DNA from: Heterostelium multicystogenum
Taxonomy: Eukaryota; Evosea; Eumycetozoa; Acytosteliales; Acytosteliaceae
DNA length: 64,000 nucleotides
Direction of reading: 5' to 3'
Assembly (NCBI GenBank): GCA_003667245.1
Contig: RCNN01000106.1
Location: 1-64,000, forward strand
Part shown: positions 47,765 through 61,252 of the stretch, in pieces
Numbering within the stretch: position 1 is the stretch's first letter
How the letters are laid out: each line of letters opens with the position of its first letter
Program-made: the position numbers and the translations under genes
Notes under the pieces: model-generated
Told to the model about the DNA's origin: nothing
Database searches by the model: none
Seen by the model: only the letters and a program-made list of their open reading frames with translations

Positions 47765-49935
47765 TTAATCTTCAATATCTAAATCGACTTCATCATCATC
47801 GTTAGCCGACAACATGGTATTTAAGAAGATATTAACATTCAGCATCGAAATATCCAAGTTATCAATATAACCATCATTGTACTTCTTGATGTAGTAAAAG
47901 AATAGCACAATTGTAAAGAATATATTTTGTAATCCCTAATTGATTGTTTGATCGATTGTGTTAGTTGCTCTGTGATTCAGAGTTGAGAAGATCGAGTACT
48001 TACTGGAGATATGTCAATAAGTTTGAATGATTCATATTGCGGAGTCAATATATCAAGGTGAAGTGGTCTTTTATAAGTTATATTGATGATTGGTACATAT
48101 TTAAATGCTACATTACAGGTAATCACAAAGATAAGTATTAGTAATTGCTCAGGTGAAGCAACGGCATTGCTTATGTATTTACCCTGTTTTGTATTGTCAT
48201 CTTTAATATATTTGGAAGAGAATGGCAAGTCTGGAATTGGTGCAGTGACATCTTTGTTGAGTTTCTCATCCATGTATGCCAAGAAGAGTGCAAATAAAAG
48301 TTGTTCGTCGGTTGGTTGTTGAAGGTCGTTTTGGTCGTTTGATTTGTTGCCGAATGTGTGGAATACATAGCCGTCTTTCGAGAGCTCCTTAATTCTTCGA
48401 CAGATGTGCTCTGATTCTTTTTTGTGATGTACGTCGTTCACGCGATCCAAATGATAGATGGTGTGCTTGAGGACATTCTTCATGATGTCAAGCGCAGGCA
48501 TGTTTACAAATGAGCACTTGGACAATCCGAGACCACGTTCGTCCACGAGCGAGAGTAGTTTCTCGTCTTTGACAGCGAGATATGCTTCGGCAGGTGCGAC
48601 CAGTGGACGAATAATGTTCTCTGAGAACCAACGTGAGCATGCATTTGCTGCATTGATCATGTTGTAAAGATGCTCAGTCTCACACATCTTTTGCCATTGC
48701 ATATACTTTGTTGCAACGATGTCTTCGTATGAAACTTTGGATGGTTCGACAATCTTTGATCGCTGAAGTACACGATAGCTTTGGATTGGTGCTTCATAAA
48801 AGTGTTGTTGGGACAATGGTTCAATTTCAAAGATTTCTAATTACATTACGTTCTTTCAATTAGATATATAAACATACATCACTATCTAATAAGCTGGTTA
48901 CATACTCTTATCTTTGTCATGATTCAATCTCTCAGTATCTATTTCTTTCTCCATTTGTGATGATACAAAATCGCTCAATGATATGAATAATCTACCTTGG
49001 AAATGGTTGGATATCTCTTCACTATAGTTATTGCAATTCTTCAGTATGTCTATGCGCATAGAATGATGTGTTGCTGTTACTTACTTCTCTCTTGTCTCAA
49101 TTGATTTTGGTGGAGTATTTCTTTTAGATCTATAGGAATATGGCGATGTCACTGGCGATGTTGTTTGTATGATGCTGTTTGAAGATGTTGGCGTCGAGCT
49201 TTGAGTGGTGGAATTGCTGATGTTGGTTGGTGTCGGTGTAGTCGATGGGAGGTTGGTGGAGTTGGGTGAAAACGAAGCATTGTTGATACCCATATTCGAT
49301 GGTGGGTTGTTCGATGGCAAAGAGGATGGAGCAGAAGCTATGTTTGGATTTGCTGGTTTATATGGTGAGATAGTGTCAATGGTTGAGCTGTATTTCGATT
49401 GTTTCATTGACGAGTCCTGCTTTGATACAGTGGGTGGACTCGATGGGAAATTGGCTGGCCACTGATAGAGTTGTCGCTGTTCCTCGCTGAGTATAACTTC
49501 TGGAACAGCTTGGAAGTGCTGCGCCAGCATTGCACTGCCCAAGCCAAGTATAGTTGACGAACCTATCAGCAGTAGATAGAACACGCCAATCGACAGTATG
49601 TTGCTGCCGGCAGTCTCGAACAAGTAGCAAAATACACCTGTCGACAGCACCATGAGAGTCAATGCCTTCACGAGGTATTTCGTCGATTTAACATTGACAT
49701 AGTATGATCTAAACTTCATATAGGATTCGAATGTATTCAGCTCCCATGATCGAGAGATGAATGGGAATGATGGTGATTTCAAGACATTGCCAGCGGTGTG
49801 ATGATGCTGTGGCGTACCATTGTCATTTGATTGATGTGCATTGTTGCTATTCGATCTTCTATTTGTGATCACAGCTCCACCGACAGGAACTGAAGAACCA
49901 CTTGGATTATGGTTATTGCTCGGTGATTGATACAT
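47765..49935 (-). CDS. TMEM209-like membrane protein (nuclear envelope type)
   Basis: In animals TMEM209 sits in the nuclear envelope and binds nucleoporins. Exon 1, 49935 to about 49085, encodes a low-complexity head and two membrane segments (LVKALTLMVLSTGVFCYLF and FYLLLIGSSTILGLGSAML), followed by a Pro/Ser/Asn-rich linker. Exon 2 (about 49050-48906), exon 3 (48836-48004) and exon 4 (47935-47765) encode the conserved C-terminal domain: SSQLSQQHFYEAP-like start, VSYEDIVATKYMQWQKMCETEHLYNMIN, DERGLGLSKC, and the final hydrophobic part LLILIFVITCNVAFKYVP. The junction between exons 1 and 2 is uncertain: the only GT-AG pair there would leave an intron of about 35 bp and the reading frame does not fit cleanly. 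Confidence 0.7.
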
Positions 49936-50532
49936 ATAACTTATAGTTATCTTACTACAAATTCAAAATCAAATCATAGCAGTTCAACAAATCGACTCAA
50001 CTATATTTGGCATTGCCAAACCAAAGAAGAAAAAATTTTATAAAAAGGAGGGTTTTAAACATCAAGACACCATAATGGATTAAATGAACAAGTTGTGTGG
50101 GAGTGGATCACTTTATTGTTATAACGATATTCAATGAAATGAAATAGAAGTGGCAATGTAGTTGCCTCTCCAAATCGGATTATATTAAGCTCAAAGATTT
50201 ACATTTAATGACAAAGAAGTTATCATCTTGGGAATCACTTGACTTATAACACTACTCTTTTGTCAAATTAGCTAGCTTGTTACTCACATTATATCAATAA
50301 GGAATCAATTTTAGTTTAGTGGTAGTGGTAGTGGTAGTAGTAGTGTGAGTCACACAAATAATAAACAAAATTACTACATAAATCTATCAATCATTTTTAT
50401 AGAATATTTAGTAACTATCAAACAGATACATAAATTACATATATATATTTGATCAATTATAATTATTATTCTTAATATTTATTTAGTTAGATGCTTTTCT
50501 TCTGGTATGAAAATAATGTAGTTCTGTATTAG
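49936..50532. other. Divergent intergenic region
   Basis: About 600 bp between two divergent genes, so it should hold both promoters. It has GTAGTG repeats near 50320-50345 and an AT microsatellite near 50438-50450. No gene is seen. Confidence 0.5.
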
Positions 50533-52000
50533 ATGTATTGGATCGAATATTATGGTTGTTTTGTATTTCATAAATATAATTATAATAATATATCTATTAT
50601 ATTGATATTATCGTTGTTGTTATTGTTGTTGTTACAATTCACGAGGATTGTACAATCAGAGGAATACCTCCAAAATAGTATAATAAGAAGAAGTAGTGGA
50701 TGTGCAAATTTGAACAAGAATGAATGTATATCGAACCCAAGCTGCCTCTATGTTCCGGTGTTTTCATGTAGCCTCGAATACCTCTATCTTTGTATTAGTA
50801 ATAGCTCATTGTATCCTTTCCCGTTGAACTCAAGGTTGACCGAATACAACCCATATCCCCTGGGTGCATATGTATCACTTAATCAAGATATCAACATAAA
50901 CCTATTCAATCTCGATAGTCCAGCTAATATCGACATCGGATTAGACGATTTTGACCTAGTCCCTGTGTCTACATCTGACCTGGCACCTCCATTTTGCTTC
51001 CGAAACATAAAAACTAAACAAGTCTTCCAGTTTCAAAATGCCATTGAGCTGCCTGACGGCTACGAACCTTTTGTTGTTAGCAACAGTAAGTATTAATTCT
51101 GATCCAACGACACAGTTTTAACTAAAATAATATACTATGGTAGTCAACATGCGAAGAACTAAATTGTCCTTCCAAGGGAATGGTCTGTTCTCCTTCCAAG
51201 CTTTATCTACCTGCTGATCACTATGATTTTTATTGTTGCAGTAACTTCAATGAGTGTCTTCCAATCGACAAGCAAAATAATAATTATAATAATAATAGTG
51301 ATGATGATGATGATGATGATTTAGCTTTTTAGAACACTTTCTAAAGGCTGCCAGGCGCCGTGTGCAAAAGGATTCACATGTCTACTAGTTCAAGACCAAT
51401 ATACCTGCTACCCTGAATCCTGTGAATATTTGAAATGCGATGAATTCAGTGAATGTATAGTGATGAAAGAGATAGGGATTGCAGGATGCTTTCTCAAGCC
51501 CGACTATTCAAACATCTTGGAGTCCTGTAGGGATGCTAAGTGCCCAGCTAATTTCCATTGTGGTAAAGGGATGTTCTCGGACTATGACTGCATCCCTGAC
51601 GATGAAGCTGAGGTTCAAGACGAAGGTCTCACTCAACTCTATAATTGTGGATTATGTCCTGAAAACTTCTTTTGTAATGAGTTGACATGGGGTATCATCT
51701 GCACCGAGAGTTTAATTGTAATATCCGAAATTGACTCTTGTTTATGGCACCTCTTGTGTCGATGTCCAATTTTGCAATCACACAACACATCGCTGCGAGT
51801 TCCATCAATGCAATCCTACTGTGTGCCAAACCAATGCTAACTCTGAAGTTGTATTAAACTGTGTACAGCGTGACGTTACTCAGCCCAGAGTTTGCACGAC
51901 TCTCGACATTTTTAATGTCCCCGAGCAGTTTACAAATCATCAGTTCTCCCCGCTTTCATCGGAGTATTTCGACGAAAACACAGTATACTCTGTCTATTAA
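50533..52000 (+). CDS. Secreted Cys-rich protein with follistatin-like (FOLN) repeats
   Basis: Signal-anchor/signal peptide around residues 21-42 (ISIILILSLLLLLLLQF). The first exon (to about 51087) has a PSI-like Cys motif (CANLNKNECISNPSCLYVP). Downstream are repeated C-x3-NC-x4-GM-x-C units typical of FOLN domains: CEELNCPSKGMVC (51143 on), CQAPCAKGFTC, CRDAKCPANFHCGKG, CGLCPENFFC and CNPTVCQTNA. Such repeats occur in dictyostelid spore-coat and extracellular-matrix proteins. The intron after 51088 (GTAAGT, TGGTAG) does not give the expected phase, a GAT run near 51298-51321 makes the next border unclear, and one break near 51730 shifts the frame. The exact protein therefore cannot be given. 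The C-terminus ends FDENTVYSVY. Confidence 0.65.
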
Positions 52001-52068
52001 CAATCCAAAGTTATTTCATATTAAGATTGATTAATATTGGGTATGATTGGATCTATGCTTTACATTTA

Positions 52069-53528
52069 TTAAAACTCTTTATTAAAGATTATCTTTACAT
52101 CCATTGTATAGACATAGGTTTGATCGTTGGATGTATTTCTTAGTGTGCGTCTGTGCTTGCCGTTGAGGACAACATGATCCTTGTGCTCAAAGCTGACCTT
52201 GCATACATACTCCGATGATAGCTCTATCTCGACTGCCTCGCTGTTGCTGTGGATAAGATATCCAAAGAGGTTGACTGTCTCATTTTTGAAATCGATTACT
52301 CCAGTGTGGACTATGGTTGGCATTCCTTCGAACTGCAAGGACCATCTCATTGTGTTTGCCAAAACAGACATTTCACTACTCTCGGGAATGGTTACTCTGT
52401 TAGGTTGTGCATTGTCGTTGTCTTGCTTGAAAGCGGCAATCGCTTTTTCCTCAATCTCTGCAGGCAATCCGTGGCACTCCATCTTGTTGTGTCCGTAAAC
52501 AAATTGCTTGAGTGCATAGCTATGCTTAGTCCAATCTCTATCTGCTATTGGTTTGCTTGGCTCCTTTGTCTCCAAGTATGAAAGTTGGTGGTCTAACATA
52601 ATATAGATGGCATGATAATCTAGCTTGCTAGAGTCTTGCTGAGCCTCCTGATGCATCACTGCCATGGCAGAAGGGAAGTTATTTCCTAGCATATCACCAA
52701 GTGTTCTCATCTCTTGCCACAGCTCTAAGTAGGGGCAAGCCTGGAATGCCAAAATCAGCCTGAGGAAAGAGCTATCTGGGTCAAGTCGATTGGTCTCAAC
52801 TCTGTCGACGGTGTCCAAAACCAAACCCCTTACACGCTCCACCAGCTTTGGGTATTCCATAGCCAAAGCCAGTCTTGTATCAATAAACTTTTCATTCAAC
52901 AGATCATTGTCAGTCACTCGTACATCAAGCCATTCCCATACTCTATTCATTTCCAAGTCATCAGGATTCTAATGATTTAGTTGTCAATATATTTGATCAA
53001 GTTCAATTCACATAGGTAGCTACAATTGTTTTGAATACATACATTTAACCTATGATTGTTAGGTAAATTATCGTCATAGAATCTTGGTAGATTCCAAGAC
53101 ATCAAGAACTTTGCAATGTAGAACCGCTCTTCATTTGATAAATTGCTAACAGCTGGGTCTAATGATATCAATGTACTATGAATGTCGTTTACACTTTTGC
53201 TGTTTATGATATTGGTGTCAGATGAATAACCATTGTTATTTAGATAGTGTATAGACTTCTTTATATCATCAATATTTGGTATAGAATTATTATTATTATT
53301 ATTGCTATTGCTACTAGTCGTATATGATCTTATCTTCACATTTCTATTATCTATATTGTTAAATAGATATTGTATTTGACATTGTTTAGTAGTAATAGTC
53401 GTAGTGCTATGAGCAAAATTACGAGTATGTATAAATCGATTAGATGTACTATAGCTTTTGAGACTGTTAAGTATCAAAGGAAACAATCTAGTTCGATGAT
53501 ATTGTAATGACATCATAGTTAAGTTCAT
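52069..53528 (-). CDS. Orphan protein with mitochondrial-type presequence
   Basis: Two exons, 53528-53043 and 52968-52069 (GTATGT donor, CATTAG acceptor, phase 0), give 461 residues in an intact frame. The first about 45 residues are rich in Arg/Ser/Thr/His and free of acidic residues (MMSLQYHRTRLFPLILNSLK...), as in mitochondrial targeting sequences. An Asn-rich spacer follows, then a conserved-looking helical domain (ERFYIAKFLMSWNLPRF, MNRVWEWLDVRVTDND) and a beta-rich end (WSLQFEGMPTIVHTGVIDF ... KHRRTLRNTSNDQTYVY). I do not recognise the family. It converges with the FOLN-type gene, with about 70 bp between stop codons. Confidence 0.6.
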
Positions 53529-56500
53529 TACCAGACCAGTGAAAATATATAAATCACAAAATCAATCAAACAATCAAATAACACACATATGACTTCAAAG
53601 CCAAATGAACATCAGAAATAAACATTCAACATCATATTTATACCATGATACCTATAAACTCAACAATAGCACTATCCTATTTTATTTCTCTATAGTAATA
53701 ATAAAATAATAGGATTATTACAACTAACATGGCTTGGATGCCTAAAGACATTTGAGACCGGTTTGGGTGGGTGTAGCCACCCGGTTTGGGTTCATAAATT
53801 ATCAAATGGGTAGTGGGTAGAGGTAGACAGTGAATGAATTCAATATTATATCTCTCTATTAATCTATTGAAGAGGGAAAATATCGCTTGCAAAGATTCCG
53901 ATCGATCTCAAATGAAGTCTGGACAGATTCCCCACCAATTGAATTCATTTAATTTTTTCAATTTTCAAACAAAAATAAACTAGCTAGTCCAGTCACAATC
54001 TCGAGAGCTTGTCTATTCAAACTCGCCATACAGCTCTGTTTTTTTTACAACTTAATCTTTTCTGAAATCAAATCAATTTTTAGTTTCAATAGATAGAATC
54101 ATATTTGTAGAGATAATTTCGTTTACAAATAAAATATATAAATAGCTTAATTCAATTGTTATCATTGGAAGAAAAGTACTTTATCTCTTGTAGAATTACA
54201 ATTATATTTTAAAAATATAAATATTTTTATTATTTTTATTATTATTATTAGTATTTTTATTATTTAAAATCTAAATCTCATCAAGTTTAAATCAAATCAC
54301 ACATAATAAATAAAATAAATAAACAATACCACGGCGCAATAAAATTATATATCAAATCTCTGAATCTCGAACCAATTCAATCCAACCCCTGCTGCTATTG
54401 CACTCATGTTCATACCCACATCACTTAACACAACACTAGCACCACCACCCTAGTATATTTAAAATTGAATTAAATTGGAATTAAATTATTGGAAGTGTTG
54501 GGAATGGTTGATTGTGGAGATGTATCCATCCACCCATCTTGAAGAAACTAATATGAACATACACCACACACGACACACCCACACTTTCATGTTCATGCAA
54601 ATTTGACATTAATCACAACACATCCAACACAGCCAACACCATAACAACAATAGCATAGCTTGCCTGAAAGATTGAAACACACACAACCAACTTGGTATTA
54701 GTAATAGCATATTGGATTGGATATATCATTAGTTTAGTTTGTTGTGTTTGGGTGTAATACAAGTACAACAACAGCAACACAACACAACACAACATACCTG
54801 TATCTCTACAAACCAAAACAACAACAACTTAAAAAACAAACTTAACTTCTTTTCTTTCCTTTCCTTTCCTTTTGTTCCCTTTGTTTTGTTTTGTTGTTTA
54901 ATTTATTTAAATTACCATAGTAGGCATAAGTAGGTTTAATGGTAAATTTAATAAAATTGATTAACATAGGATAAGAGAATACAACAACAAATATACAAAT
55001 TCATTATTAAAGGAAATAGTTTAATGCTTCGTGGTGTTGCTAGTAATTGTTGTAAAATCAGTCAATCAAATCATCAAAGTTTAAATTAGAAATCTTTGAT
55101 CTTTGATCAAGTTCACCAAATATACCAATCACTAACGCTACTGCAACAACGTGCCTGACAACATCAATTATAACTTAACATATAAATTAATAAATAGATG
55201 TATTTTTAACGCGCCTACCACAACAATAATAATAACAATAACAACCAAAAATAATTTATATTATATATAAATAAAGAGTTGTATTTATAAATATAATAAA
55301 TTAAATATTTAATTTTAGTATTGAAAACGGATCGAGATATAAACTTCTGACACTATTAATAATAATAATAATAACAATAGAAATACAACTCAATCATTCA
55401 ATCACATTGGAAAGAAACACAAGATAAAGAATACTCGAAAGCTAACAAATCAATTTTAAAATCAAAATAATAGGTTGGAAAAGTTGGACAACAACAGCAA
55501 ATCATTTAAATAGTAGTCTTTATTTCCCAAATAATAGTTTTAATATTTATTTATTTAATAATAACCCGAACAATACAAGTTGTACATTAGAAATTTAGAA
55601 AGAGTGGAAATTCAAATTCATTGAAAAGGAGAGAGAATTAGATTTAAATAAGGTTTGTATCAATTTACTTTCATTGCTTTTGGAAGTTTATCTAGGAGTT
55701 GAAAACATCATCAACTTTTATCTTTCATTATTTAGATTTGATTTTCTTTTGTATTGTGATGATAATAATAGTTAAGATTATTATTATTATATAATTGTTT
55801 CCATCTCTCATCTAGAAATAAAATCAGTTATCTATATTATGTAATAACCTGACAAATAGTTGCCTGGTTATTGTCAGGTATTAATTGTCTGGAAGTTTCC
55901 AATTAAATTAAATTATATTAATACTGAATCAACGACAATGAATGAAAGCTGGTTGAATTACAATTATCAATCAATCATACTTCCAACTGGCGATCAAATC
56001 CAAGGAATTTAAATTAATAACTGACCATAGTAATTTTAATTCCAGTTTTAATAATTCCACTAATTGTCATCAAATAAATAAGGAAAACAAGATAAATATA
56101 AAGATAGAATAACATAACCTCCTCAATAACAGCAACAACAAAATAAATCAATAATCATTAGTCAGTGTCGTGACACCCGCCATATATCTCAAATTTGTTT
56201 TAAAATCTCATTCCAAAAAAAACAACACACTCCGAAGCTTCTCAAACTCAAGTGATCACCACAAGAATACCATTATATTTCGTTTATCAAATAATTACAA
56301 TTCCAATACAACAATCCATGGAATTGGATGACGCAGAAAGTATAAATAATAATCGTCAATTTTGTTTTAGGAAGGTGGCAAAACATGTTTTGGAAGCAGT
56401 TGTGTTTATAACTAACAATCAAACCCTTGTTGTACAACATAATTAATGTTAGATCGCTCGGGTGGTGTGAGAGATACCTCCTGCAATACTTTTGTAAATT

Positions 56501-57868
56501 CTTCGTGTTGTTTCTTATGATGGTATTTTGAGTTACCACCTTTGTTGTGATTGAACCCCCACTTTGTTGGTTTGAGTTAGTGGGGAGAACAACAATAGTT
56601 AGTTTTTTTGCCACAAGATTAAATTCCAGTGAAAAGCAAAAATACCAAACACTCCCCTTTATCACCCATTCTTTATATTAAAAACATGATTAACTTAACC
56701 TAGAAAAATACCAACAATCAATTTTCTCAGGTTTTTTTAATCAATTCAATTAATCAGTCAATCATCAATCAATCATCACAACAAATAAAATAAAATATTA
56801 AATAAATAATAAAACAACAATTACAACGATAATAACAATAATAAAAATAACAATAATAATAATAATAATAATAATAATAGCTACAACATTTATAAAGTTA
56901 AAATATATTATTTGCTTATCAATCTAATGCTCTAATGTTTGCTACAATTTGTTAGTTACACATCTATTAATTAATTAATAGGCAAACACACAGTTTCACC
57001 CCCGCTCACAACCCCACATATTTCAAAATAGCAATACGTATTTCATTAGATGTTATTAAAGGCAACAAATAGATAGATAAATAGACAACAATAATAGACA
57101 TCAAATAATAGATAGATAACAATCAATCAATCAGCTATATAATATCAATATTATACATACATATATCAAACCAATTATATGTCATATGGAATTAGATTGT
57201 TATTATTTGTGTAGCAGCGGTGACATTGACAGTAGTAAGTTTACATTCATACATACATACATACATTTGCAGTTGATAGATTACCTTCAATATCTTTACC
57301 TACTATATTTAAACAATTACTGATGTCATGCAAATAGTTCACTAACATCCATCATCACGATCACCCTCGTTTTTATATTGTCCTAACATCACACCACTCT
57401 CAAACTTTTCAATTAAAAAACCAATTATACAAACAAAATTATATCTAGATGGATATGTATATCAAACCATCAAACAACCTATCGAATCATGAATAATAAT
57501 ATTAGTATATAAAGAAATAGAGGGAAGGAACATTTGCATGAATCAAAAGACAGTTGTAACAATTTACTTCAACTACCATTTGTATAACTATTTGTTTAAT
57601 TTATTAAATCTTTAAATTTAATTGTTTCATTTGTCATTATCATTATCAATCATAAGAGCTGTTAAAATATCATTTGCGTTATTCTTTAATTGCCTGTCAA
57701 TCAATCATATTAAAATAGATTGGGGCAAGCAAAATCATTTGTCACCTTTATTATTGTCCAACTTCCAGCTCAAGCTCTAAATTTCCTTATTTATTGTTCA
57801 TAATATTTATTTATACTTAATTATCAGATAACTAACTTATTACATCATTTCCCAAATAATAATCATAA
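53529..57868. other. Long intergenic region (4.3 kb)
   Basis: The longest gene-free stretch. It contains AT-rich DNA with an AAT microsatellite (about 56849-56879), CATA repeats (about 57247-57267), TTCC repeats (about 54850-54870), AACAC runs (about 54775-54795) and several CAATCAATCA clusters. A short frame with a donor (ATG at 57186, ELDCYYLCSSGDIDS, GTAAGT at 57235) could be a 5' exon of the next gene, but the phase does not fit. No tRNA, transposon or protein family is found. Confidence 0.5.
56849..56879. repeat. AAT microsatellite
   Basis: About ten consecutive AAT units in intergenic DNA, typical of dictyostelid genomes. Confidence 0.85.
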
Positions 57869-57922
57869 AATGAAAATCTATATAGTTCTACAAAATACTT
57901 GTATTTCTTTCAACCTAGCAGG

Positions 57923-60173
57923 TGGAACCCAGCCAAATGTTCCTGTTGTTTACAGTTCCAGCAATACCACAAAATCAAAAGCGATAGTAACACTCACACT
58001 GGCGCTACAGAACTCTCGTCATCTGTTCCATCACAACCAGACATTTCAATCGAAGAAAAAGGAGATCAACACAAAGAAATTGCTATTGAATCGAAATCAT
58101 ATGGATTTGATCACCAACAACAACAACAACAGCTAACCTATAGTCAATCAAAATTAAATTTATCAGCTGCCCAATTGGACCTAGATCTACACTACGAGAG
58201 AATTTATATCAGAGATAGAGCTACATTTGTCAAACCTAAATTAATCCAAAAGTCAACTGTTGTTAAATATAAGGATAACTACAACATGTATAAATTACAA
58301 AAGCAATCACCACAGTCACCGCAGTCCCCCCAATCCCCACAATCCCCACAATCACAGTCGCCAACAAACCAACCGAATACCAGTCCTCAACAATGTAGAG
58401 GTTTCGAACAGAATCCATGGAGACCACTGATGTGTAGATTCTGTTTCTCACCAAAGGATCAGCATCCAGCTAGTGGTCCACCACAGCCCCAGACTCAGAC
58501 ACAGACAACATCAATCACACAGACAACGACAACACTGAAGAAATCACCTATTAAGCTGACTGCCGATATATTGCCATCAGCCAAGCCAACAGAACAACAA
58601 GCCGTGATTGCTTGCACAACAACGACCACTACAACCACAACAACAACCACAAGTAGCAAACTGTCATCAAAATCGTCTACAACAACTATTTCATCGTCAT
58701 CCTCTTCACAAACAGTTGAAAAATCACCTGTCAATTCTCCCAGAATCAACTCCATCCCAACACCAAACCCACCACCAATACTCAAGAAACTTCCCTCCAC
58801 TGCATCTTTGGTTGGTGTAGAGGCTTCCACTTCATCATCCGATTCATCTGAGTCGTCAACAACACCATCACCATCCAAGTTTGTAAATCTCAACCCCAAA
58901 CCTATTACTCTATCGCCCTCTAAATATCAATTAATCCCCAACCCTCAATCACCTGTGAAATATGTAGAATCAGCAACAACCACTCCATCCAAACAAGTAA
59001 ACATACCAACACTAGTAACACCTCCTGTCACACCTCCACCAGCAACACCACAATCTACAACACCGACACAACAACAGCCAAATTCACCTCGATATGCAAC
59101 TTCATCGTCTTTATCATCGGCTACCACAACCACCACCAAATCCAAACGCTCATCTGTTTCCATCACTATCTCAACATCAACATCATCTTCGCAGTTGACC
59201 GATGAAATTCCAGGTCAAGTCGGAATAGTAACATCGTCTTCGTCAACATCCACCTCTATTTTGGCCAAACAAACTTCAACAGACTCTTTACTCTCCACCA
59301 CAACCATGACCACTACAACGTCTGCCACAGTTCCAGTAGAAGCTGCAATTGTAGAAAATGTACAAGCAACTCAACAACCCTTGCCAACTGCTCCGGCAAC
59401 CATTGTCAAGCTGACGCTGAGCAACAAGACAACTGAGATATATGATGACGATGATCCATTCAAGGATTTCGATGACCTCTGCGATAACATTCCCAAAACC
59501 ATCACTACTACAACAACAATTTCAACCAAAGAAGAGGAGGGTAAGACGGAAACCTCTACTTCTTCAACCACCACTATTTTGTGCAGTCCAAGAAATGTAT
59601 TCAAAAACAACTCTGCTCCAATCCCAGCATCATCTTCATCCACATCGTCGTCGACATCGACACCATCTAAATTGAGTGTGCCATCATCGGCAACAGTAGC
59701 ATCTGTATCCCCACGACAAGTAAAGCGATCGCCCCTAGCACCAAAAAGATTAGTCCGCATGGACCAATTCAAAGAGTCCGACGATGACTGGGATCAAGGA
59801 ATGGACCTATCGTCATTCCTCAAACAAAAAAAACAAAATGAAAGATTTCAGCTATTGCTCCAACAAAATCATGGAAATTACAGGTGTCAAAGAAGAGGCA
59901 CAACGCCAGTCAGTGGACTTTGGAGGTGGAATCCATCCAAGTGCATTCGAAGCATTCAAAGACATACTGCGCGCAAAAGAAACACAAATTCAAAAAGCAA
60001 TGAAGCTCAACAAAATAGATGAAAACGACTGTGAAATGCTGACAGTTCACCTCAACTCTGTCAAAGAACTACTTGATAAACTACTCCTCGCCAACACTGA
60101 AAACAACCTGAGCAACACATCCAACGGTGGTAGTGCAGGTGCTTCGCCAATCAAAGTGCCAACCACTGCATGA
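57923..60173 (+). CDS. Ser/Thr/Pro-rich protein with two CxxC-H motifs like M-RIP
   Basis: About 740 residues, 5' end open. It begins after an acceptor-like CTAGCAG at 57922 with WNPAKCSCCLQFQQYH. After a Gln-rich stretch and an SPQ repeat comes CRGFEQNPWRPLMCRFCFSP followed by KDQH. Both fit F-x2-N-x4-C-x2-C-x5-7-H; the second closely resembles the N-terminus of animal myosin-phosphatase Rho-interacting protein (CxxFxxNxFxxxxCxxCFxPxxxH), which precedes a PH domain there. No PH domain follows here: some 450 residues of Thr/Ser/Pro low complexity lead to DDDDPFKDFDDLCDNIPK, SPLAPKRLVRMDQFKESDDDWD and a C-terminal helix (AFEAFKDILRAKETQIQKAM). One break: the AAAA at 59865-59868 should be AAA, joining LLLQQ to IMEITGVKEE. 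Possibly cytoskeletal; inference only. Confidence 0.6.
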
Positions 60174-61020
60174 TCGTATAATCCATCATCATCCACCCAC
60201 TCTGTAAAAATAAACAAACCTTTATTTAATTTGTAATCATCAGATACCTTTATTTCTTTTTCTTTGGTAATAATAATACACAAACTATTTTAGTTATGAA
60301 TTTGTTAAAGTAATAATTTTCAAAAATCTACTTCATGAAGTATTGGAAGTATATTCTCAATCAATCCTCAAACACACATACAATATTAGTGTAATTAAAT
60401 AATTTATACATTGTCTTGATGGTGTGGGGGAATTATATTAAATTAATTTGATTTTGTTGAACCAAAAACACCACTCCTCTACCAAATAAACAAATAAATC
60501 AATAAATAACAGCAACCAATATATATAATTATGTTAGATAAAGTCCAACAAATAACAATAAAAATAAATTTAATTAACCCAAAAAAATGATTATTGTTTG
60601 TTTTTAATATTTAGAAATAGTGATTGCTGGTTATAATTTAAATCTAATAACTACATATCAACAAATCTAAAATCCATCCACAATAATGCCATAGTAATTT
60701 TAATAATTAGGAATAAAAATAACAACAATTTTATTTGTATGTTCGAACATAAATATTTCTTAAAGAAAAAATATATTATATAAATGAATTATAAAGATTT
60801 ATCATTGAATCAATCATTTATGATCGATGGGAGTATGTATGAGATGATCATGTCATCATTGCATTTCTCTCAGTATCATATTCAAATGGTTTTTTCCATT
60901 TGAATCTCCCTATCTAACAAAATATGAAATATTTGGTAGAGGTAAAACAATGTGAACTTAATTCAGAGACCTTTGTTCAGTAAACTAATAAATTTTTAAA
61001 CCTTCAGACAGTATTTTACA
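60174..61020. other. AT-rich intergenic region
   Basis: About 850 bp after the preceding gene. No repeats longer than short A/T runs, and no frame of interest. Confidence 0.5.
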
Positions 61021-61035
61021 AACTTTATTTTCAGG

Positions 61036-61252
61036 CGCAGATGCTCCAATGCCTATTGGACCTTCAAAATTATTTACTCCAGAGCATTTTGGCGATAATA
61101 TAGTAATCAAAGTTTATAGATTGACGAGGGGTAGGCCCAGTGTATTAGTGGAAACTCTATCATTGCTGACTAAATATGCAGTAGGACACCGAATTATGTT
61201 TTTACATTGTTTCTCCATATCTCTACCCAGCCGCAATATTGTAACTAAATAG
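61036..61252 (+). pseudogene. Gene fragment after acceptor-like site
   Basis: An open segment begins just after TTATTTTCAG at 61035: GADAPMPIGPSKLFTPEHFG then DNIVIKVYRLTRGRPSVLVE, ending at a TAG at 61250. Base composition is clearly more coding-like than the flanks. There is no upstream exon in reach and no known family, so it is probably a relic exon. A second weak frame at 61419-61622 on the same strand may belong to it. Confidence 0.35.

Noticed and set aside
57186..57236. Possible first exon (ELDCYYLCSSGDIDS with GTAAGT) of the M-RIP-motif gene
   Set aside because: The exon phase does not match the acceptor at 57922 and the intron would be about 690 bp, long for this genome.
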